A DNA stretch of 8,897 nt from JBBQUN01 sp038212405 (GTDB lineage Bacteria; Actinomycetota; Acidimicrobiia; Acidimicrobiales; SZUA-35). The translations under genes were made by a program, and so were the position numbers. The stretch lies in NCBI GenBank assembly GCA_038212405.1, contig JBBQUN010000199.1, forward strand, positions 1-8,897. The letters are read 5' to 3'. A model generated the notes under the pieces. It was not told the DNA's origin and did not search any database. It saw nothing but the letters and a program-made list of their open reading frames with translations. This document shows, in pieces, positions 5,587 through 8,897 of the stretch (position 1 is its first letter; each line of letters opens with the position of its first letter).

Positions 5587-6909
5587 GTGAGCGAGCAGAT
5601 GACAGCCCAACAGGCACCGCGAATCGAAGACTTCCGGAATCCGGAACAAGAGATGGCCGAAAAGGGCAAAGGTGTTCCGCCGGCTGCTGACCTGTCCATC
5701 GAGGAGATCAACCCGCTCAACGCCAATCTGTTCGCCGAGCATCGCTGGCACGACTACTTCAAGCGGCTCCGCAACGAAGACCCGGTGCATTTCAACGAGC
5801 TCGAGACCGCAGGACGATTCTGGTCGGTCACCAAGTACGAAGATGTGAAAGCCGTCGACGGCGACTGGCAGTCGTACTCCTCTGACCTCGGCATCACGCT
5901 CGGTGTCAAGGTCGGGACGCCGCTTCCCGAGGGCAGCTCGACCGCCAAGGCGTTCATCGCCATGGATCCGCCCGAGCAAACCCAGCAGCGCAAGACCGTC
6001 CGCGGCGTGTCGGCGCCGAGCAACCTCAAGCTCCTCGAGTCCCAGATTCGGGAACGCACCGTCGGTGTTCTCGATTCGCTTCCCGAAGGCGAGACCTTCG
6101 ACTGGGTCGACACCGTATCGATCGAGCTCACCACTTTGCTGCTCGCAACACTGTTCGACTTCCCGCTCGAAGACCGACGCAAGTTGACCCGCTGGTCCGA
6201 CATCGTGTTCGCCATTCCCGAGCCCGGCGGTCTGATCGAATCCCATGCCCAGCGTCAGCAAGAACTGCGCGAATGCGTCGAGTACTTCGAGGGACTGTGG
6301 GAGGACCGACGCCAGAACCCGGGCAACGACCTGGTGACCATGCTCGCTCACGGCGAAGCAACCAAGGACATGGCGACGGCCGAGCACCTCGGCAACCTCT
6401 TGCTGCTCATCGTTGGCGGCAACGACACCACTCGGAACTCGATGTCGGGAAGCGTCTACGGCCTGAACGAGTTCGGCGACCAGTACGACAAGCTCATCGC
6501 TGATCCTGGACTCGTCCCCAAGTTCGTGCCCGAGCTCATCCGCTGGCAGACCCCGCTGTCGTACATGCGGCGTACGGCAACTCGTGACACCGAACTCGGC
6601 GGCAAGCAGATCCTCAAAGACGACCAGATCCTGATGTGGTATCTGTCGGCCAACCGCGACGAAGAGGTGTTCGGTGACAATGCCGACTCGATCGACATCG
6701 ATCGTCACAACGCCGACCGTCACCTCTCGTTCGGCTACGGCGTCCACTTCTGTATGGGCAGCCGGCTGGCCGAGATGCAGCTCCGTGTCCTGTGGGAGGA
6801 GATCCTGGGCCGTTTCGAGCGGATCGAAGTACAGGACGAACCGACGTACACGTTCTCATCGTTCGTGAATGGCTACGCCAAGCTGCCGGTGAGGGTCAAG
6901 AGGAAGTGA
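5587..6909 (+). CDS. cytochrome P450, CYP153-like (terminal alkane/fatty-chain hydroxylase type)
   Basis: This 440-residue soluble bacterial P450 shows the I-helix Gly-Gly-Asn-Asp-Thr-Thr-Arg-Asn-Ser (Asn279, Asp280, Thr281), the K-helix Glu316-Leu-Ile-Arg319, and the heme loop Phe-Gly-Tyr-Gly-Val-His-Phe-Cys-Met-Gly with heme-ligand Cys389. Extended stretches match what I know of CYP153 alkane hydroxylases: the Trp-Ser-Val-Thr-Lys-Tyr segment, Phe-Ile-Ala-Met-Asp-Pro-Pro, Asp-Trp-Val-Asp-x-Val-Ser-Ile-Glu-Leu-Thr-Thr, Ile-Arg-Trp-Gln-Thr-Pro-Leu, Asp-Thr-Glu-Leu-Gly-Gly-Lys and Ala-Glu-Met-Gln-Leu-Arg-Val-Leu-Trp-Glu-Glu-Ile-Leu. It needs a ferredoxin and reductase, neither of which is in the window. 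GTG 5587 is preferred for its AAGGA site; in-frame ATGs at 5530 (19 residues longer) and 5599 are alternatives. Its stop overlaps the start of the next sulfatase, implying coupled translation. Confidence 0.92.
   Translation: MSEQMTAQQAPRIEDFRNPEQEMAEKGKGVPPAADLSIEEINPLNANLFAEHRWHDYFKRLRNEDPVHFNELETAGRFWSVTKYEDVKAVDGDWQSYSSDLGITLGVKVGTPLPEGSSTAKAFIAMDPPEQTQQRKTVRGVSAPSNLKLLESQIRERTVGVLDSLPEGETFDWVDTVSIELTTLLLATLFDFPLEDRRKLTRWSDIVFAIPEPGGLIESHAQRQQELRECVEYFEGLWEDRRQNPGNDLVTMLAHGEATKDMATAEHLGNLLLLIVGGNDTTRNSMSGSVYGLNEFGDQYDKLIADPGLVPKFVPELIRWQTPLSYMRRTATRDTELGGKQILKDDQILMWYLSANRDEEVFGDNADSIDIDRHNADRHLSFGYGVHFCMGSRLAEMQLRVLWEEILGRFERIEVQDEPTYTFSSFVNGYAKLPVRVKRK
6891..6895 (+). promoter_or_regulatory. 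ribosome binding site of the second sulfatase, inside the P450 gene
   Basis: GAGGG lies 10 nt before GTG at 6906. A second purine run, AGAGGAA (6899-6905), is immediately next to the start but too close for ideal spacing. Together with the GTGA stop-start overlap this supports GTG 6906 as the start. Confidence 0.5.
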
Positions 6910-8897
6910 AGAAGTCAGCGCCGACTGGCCCGTCGTTGCCGTTTGCGAACGCTCCGTCAGCAAGCCGGGCCGGTCGGAGCCTGGGCGAATCCGAACACGT
7001 TTGGCGTGAAACACCTTCGAGGTTGCTACCCGACGCACCCAACATCGTCATCTTCATGACCGACGATGCTGGATGTTCGAACGGGTCGCCGTTCGGTGGA
7101 GCGATCCAGTTGCCAACGATGGAGCGGGTGCTCAGCGCTGGTATTGGTTTCAACCGATTCCACACCACTGCCATGTGCTCGCCCACCCGGGCCTGTGTGC
7201 TTACCGGACGAAACCACCACGCCGTCGGATTCGGCCAGATCCCGGAGTACGCAACCGACTTCGACGGGTACGTCGGGTCGATTCCTCCTTCCGCAGCCAC
7301 CATTGCCGAAGTCTTACGAGCCTACGGGTATGGCACCGCGGCCTTCGGCAAGTGGCACAACACGCCCGTCGATCAGGTCAACAGAAACGGACCGTTCGAT
7401 CGGTGGCCGACTGGTCATGGATTCGACTACTTCTACGGTTTCGTTGCTGCCGAGACCTCGCAGTACGAGCCGCGACTGTTCGAGAACACCACGCCAATCG
7501 AACCGCCCGATGAGCCCGGCTATCACCTCACCGAGGACATGGTCGACAAAGCAATTGCCTACCTTCGGCGGCGGCGAAACACGACGCCCGACACGCCAAC
7601 ACTGATCTACTTCACTCCCGGAGCAGTGCACGGCCCCCACCACATTCCGGCCGAATGGGCCGACCGCTATGCCGGTGTCTTCGACGACGGGTGGGAGGCA
7701 CTGCGCGAGCGCACGTTCGCAGCTCAGCGCGAACTCGGGTGGATTGCAGACGACGCAGAGCTGACCCCAATCGATGCCACGATGCAGCGTTGGGAGGATG
7801 TTCCCGCGGAGCACCGTCGCTTCCAGTCCAGGTTGATGGAGGTCTACGCCGGCTTCGCCGAGCACACCGACCACCAGTACGGCAAGGTCCTCGACGAGCT
7901 CGAGGCGGCCGGTGAGCTCGACAACACGCTCGTGTTCTACATCAACTCCGACAATGGAGCGTCGGCAGAAGGACTCTTTGGCTCGATCGCCGAGATCCTG
8001 TGTCACAACGGGTTGCGAGTGCCAGTCGGCGAGCAACTCGAGATCCTTGATCGGGACTACGGCGGTATCGATGCGCTCGGAACCGAGATGGTCGACAATC
8101 ACTATCACGCCGGGTGGGCGTGGGCGACCGACACACCGTTCAAGTCGACCAAGCTCGTTGCCGCCCATTTCGGGGGAACGCGCACCCCACTGGCTGTGTC
8201 CTGGCCCAGGGGATTCGAGCACGACCCAACGCCTCGGGACCAGTTCCATCACGTCATCGACGTCGCGGCCACGATCTACGATGTGCTCGGGATCGATCCC
8301 CCGGCAGCGTTCAACGGTGTCGACCAAATCCCGATCGATGGCGTCTCGCTCGCCCCCTCCTTCCGCAGCGTCGGCGCCGAATCGGGGCACACGACACAGT
8401 ATTTCGAGATCATGGGCAGCCGGGGCATCTACCACGATGGATGGTTCGCTGGTGCCTTTGGCCCCCGCAACCCCTGGGACCCACAGTACAGCCGGTTCCG
8501 TGGTTGGGAGCCCGATGAAGACCAGTGGGAGTTGTACGACCTCGAAAACGACTTCAGCCAGGCCAGAGATCTGGCGATGGAACACCCGGAAAAACTGGCT
8601 GAACTGCGCCAACTGTTCGATGAGCATGCCGAGGCGAATCAGGTGTTTCCCATCGGTGGAGGTCTGCTCACGTCCGTCTTTCGACCCGACCTCATGCGGT
8701 CGAGCAGCCTGAAGAGCTGGTCATTCGACTCCGCCGACGATCGAATCGCCGAGGCCATGGCCCCCAAGTTCCTCAGCGGCTACTCCAGCCGGTCCGAGGT
8801 CAGGTTCACGGCCGGACCCGATGACAGCGGAGTGCTGTTCTGCGTCGGTGGGATCACCGGTGGATTCACGGTGTACCTCGAGTCCGGGGTGCTCACC
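6906..8897 (+). CDS. type I sulfatase, long arylsulfatase form, 3' end outside window
   Basis: The frame is open for 664 codons from GTG 6906 to the window edge. The N-terminus (Pro-Phe-Ala-Asn-Ala-Pro...Gly-Arg-Ser-Leu-Gly-Glu-Ser) is the usual lead-in of the long bacterial arylsulfatase family. It is followed by Asp53-Asp54, then Cys91-Ser-Pro-Thr-Arg-Ala-Cys-Val-Leu-Thr-Gly-Arg-Asn-His-His with Cys91 as the formylglycine site, Gly-Lys149-Trp-His151, Gly-Pro-Phe-Asp-Arg-Trp-Pro-Thr-Gly, Ser-Asp349-Asn350-Gly-Ala-Ser-Ala-Glu-Gly, Lys416 and His-Phe-Gly-Gly-Thr-Arg, and Phe-His-His-Val-Ile-Asp. The sulfatase domain ends at about 570-580. After it comes the beta-rich C-terminal region typical of the family, of which only the first part is seen; I expect roughly 100 more residues. 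There is no signal peptide. It should hydrolyse a sulfate ester, probably on the same compound the coupled P450 acts on, though that is inference. Confidence 0.95.
   Translation, partial: MKKSAPTGPSLPFANAPSASRAGRSLGESEHVWRETPSRLLPDAPNIVIFMTDDAGCSNGSPFGGAIQLPTMERVLSAGIGFNRFHTTAMCSPTRACVLTGRNHHAVGFGQIPEYATDFDGYVGSIPPSAATIAEVLRAYGYGTAAFGKWHNTPVDQVNRNGPFDRWPTGHGFDYFYGFVAAETSQYEPRLFENTTPIEPPDEPGYHLTEDMVDKAIAYLRRRRNTTPDTPTLIYFTPGAVHGPHHIPAEWADRYAGVFDDGWEALRERTFAAQRELGWIADDAELTPIDATMQRWEDVPAEHRRFQSRLMEVYAGFAEHTDHQYGKVLDELEAAGELDNTLVFYINSDNGASAEGLFGSIAEILCHNGLRVPVGEQLEILDRDYGGIDALGTEMVDNHYHAGWAWATDTPFKSTKLVAAHFGGTRTPLAVSWPRGFEHDPTPRDQFHHVIDVAATIYDVLGIDPPAAFNGVDQIPIDGVSLAPSFRSVGAESGHTTQYFEIMGSRGIYHDGWFAGAFGPRNPWDPQYSRFRGWEPDEDQWELYDLENDFSQARDLAMEHPEKLAELRQLFDEHAEANQVFPIGGGLLTSVFRPDLMRSSSLKSWSFDSADDRIAEAMAPKFLSGYSSRSEVRFTAGPDDSGVLFCVGGITGGFTVYLESGVLT

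Noticed and set aside
5560..6747. A 395-residue open frame on the - strand opposite the P450.
   Set aside because: It is antisense to a clear P450 gene with all conserved motifs, has no domain of its own, and is explained by codon bias.
7314..8627. A 437-residue open frame on the - strand opposite the second sulfatase.
   Set aside because: It lies wholly antisense to a frame with full sulfatase motifs, shows no recognisable domain, and is the kind of long shadow frame that GC-rich codon use creates.

Overview
The window looks like accessory catabolic DNA from a GC-rich actinobacterium. My best guess is a marine or aquatic Acidimicrobiia (Ilumatobacter-like) lineage. The basis is the codon bias with long antisense shadow frames, GTG starts, an apparently leaderless promoter and the gene content. 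That taxonomy is inference; there is no rRNA or other marker in the window.

Layout. (1) 1-186: the 3' end of a GFA-type (Mss4-like zinc fold) gene on the + strand. Its stop abuts, base to base, the stop of a convergent gene. (2) 187-1561, - strand: a likely two-gene operon of a DUF427 protein followed by an alpha/beta hydrolase of dienelactone-hydrolase type. (3) 1562-1695: a divergent control region with a 9-bp inverted repeat (one mismatch) and five perfect 16-bp tandem copies, just ahead of a strong ribosome binding site. (4) 1696-4150, + strand: an arylsulfatase-A-like sulfatase, then a medium-chain (COG1063-like) dehydrogenase. The dehydrogenase seems to have its own leaderless promoter, built over the sulfatase stop codon and carrying a perfect palindrome. 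(5) 4196-5446, - strand: a divergent class III (HemL-like) aminotransferase, convergent with the dehydrogenase. (6) 5447-5586: a second divergent control region. (7) 5587-8897, + strand: a CYP153-like cytochrome P450 whose stop overlaps the GTG start of a second, long-type sulfatase (GTGA overlap). The second sulfatase is cut off by the window end.

How the genes may work together (inference): the sulfatases would free an alcohol from an imported sulfate ester. The CYP153-like P450 would hydroxylate an aliphatic end. The dehydrogenase would oxidise alcohol to aldehyde or ketone, and the aminotransferase would exchange that carbonyl with an amine. Neither sulfatase shows an N-terminal signal peptide, which points to intracellular substrates. 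The P450 redox partners, the formylglycine-generating enzyme and any transporter or regulator are not in the window. I see no tRNA, rRNA, CRISPR array, insertion sequence or phage gene.
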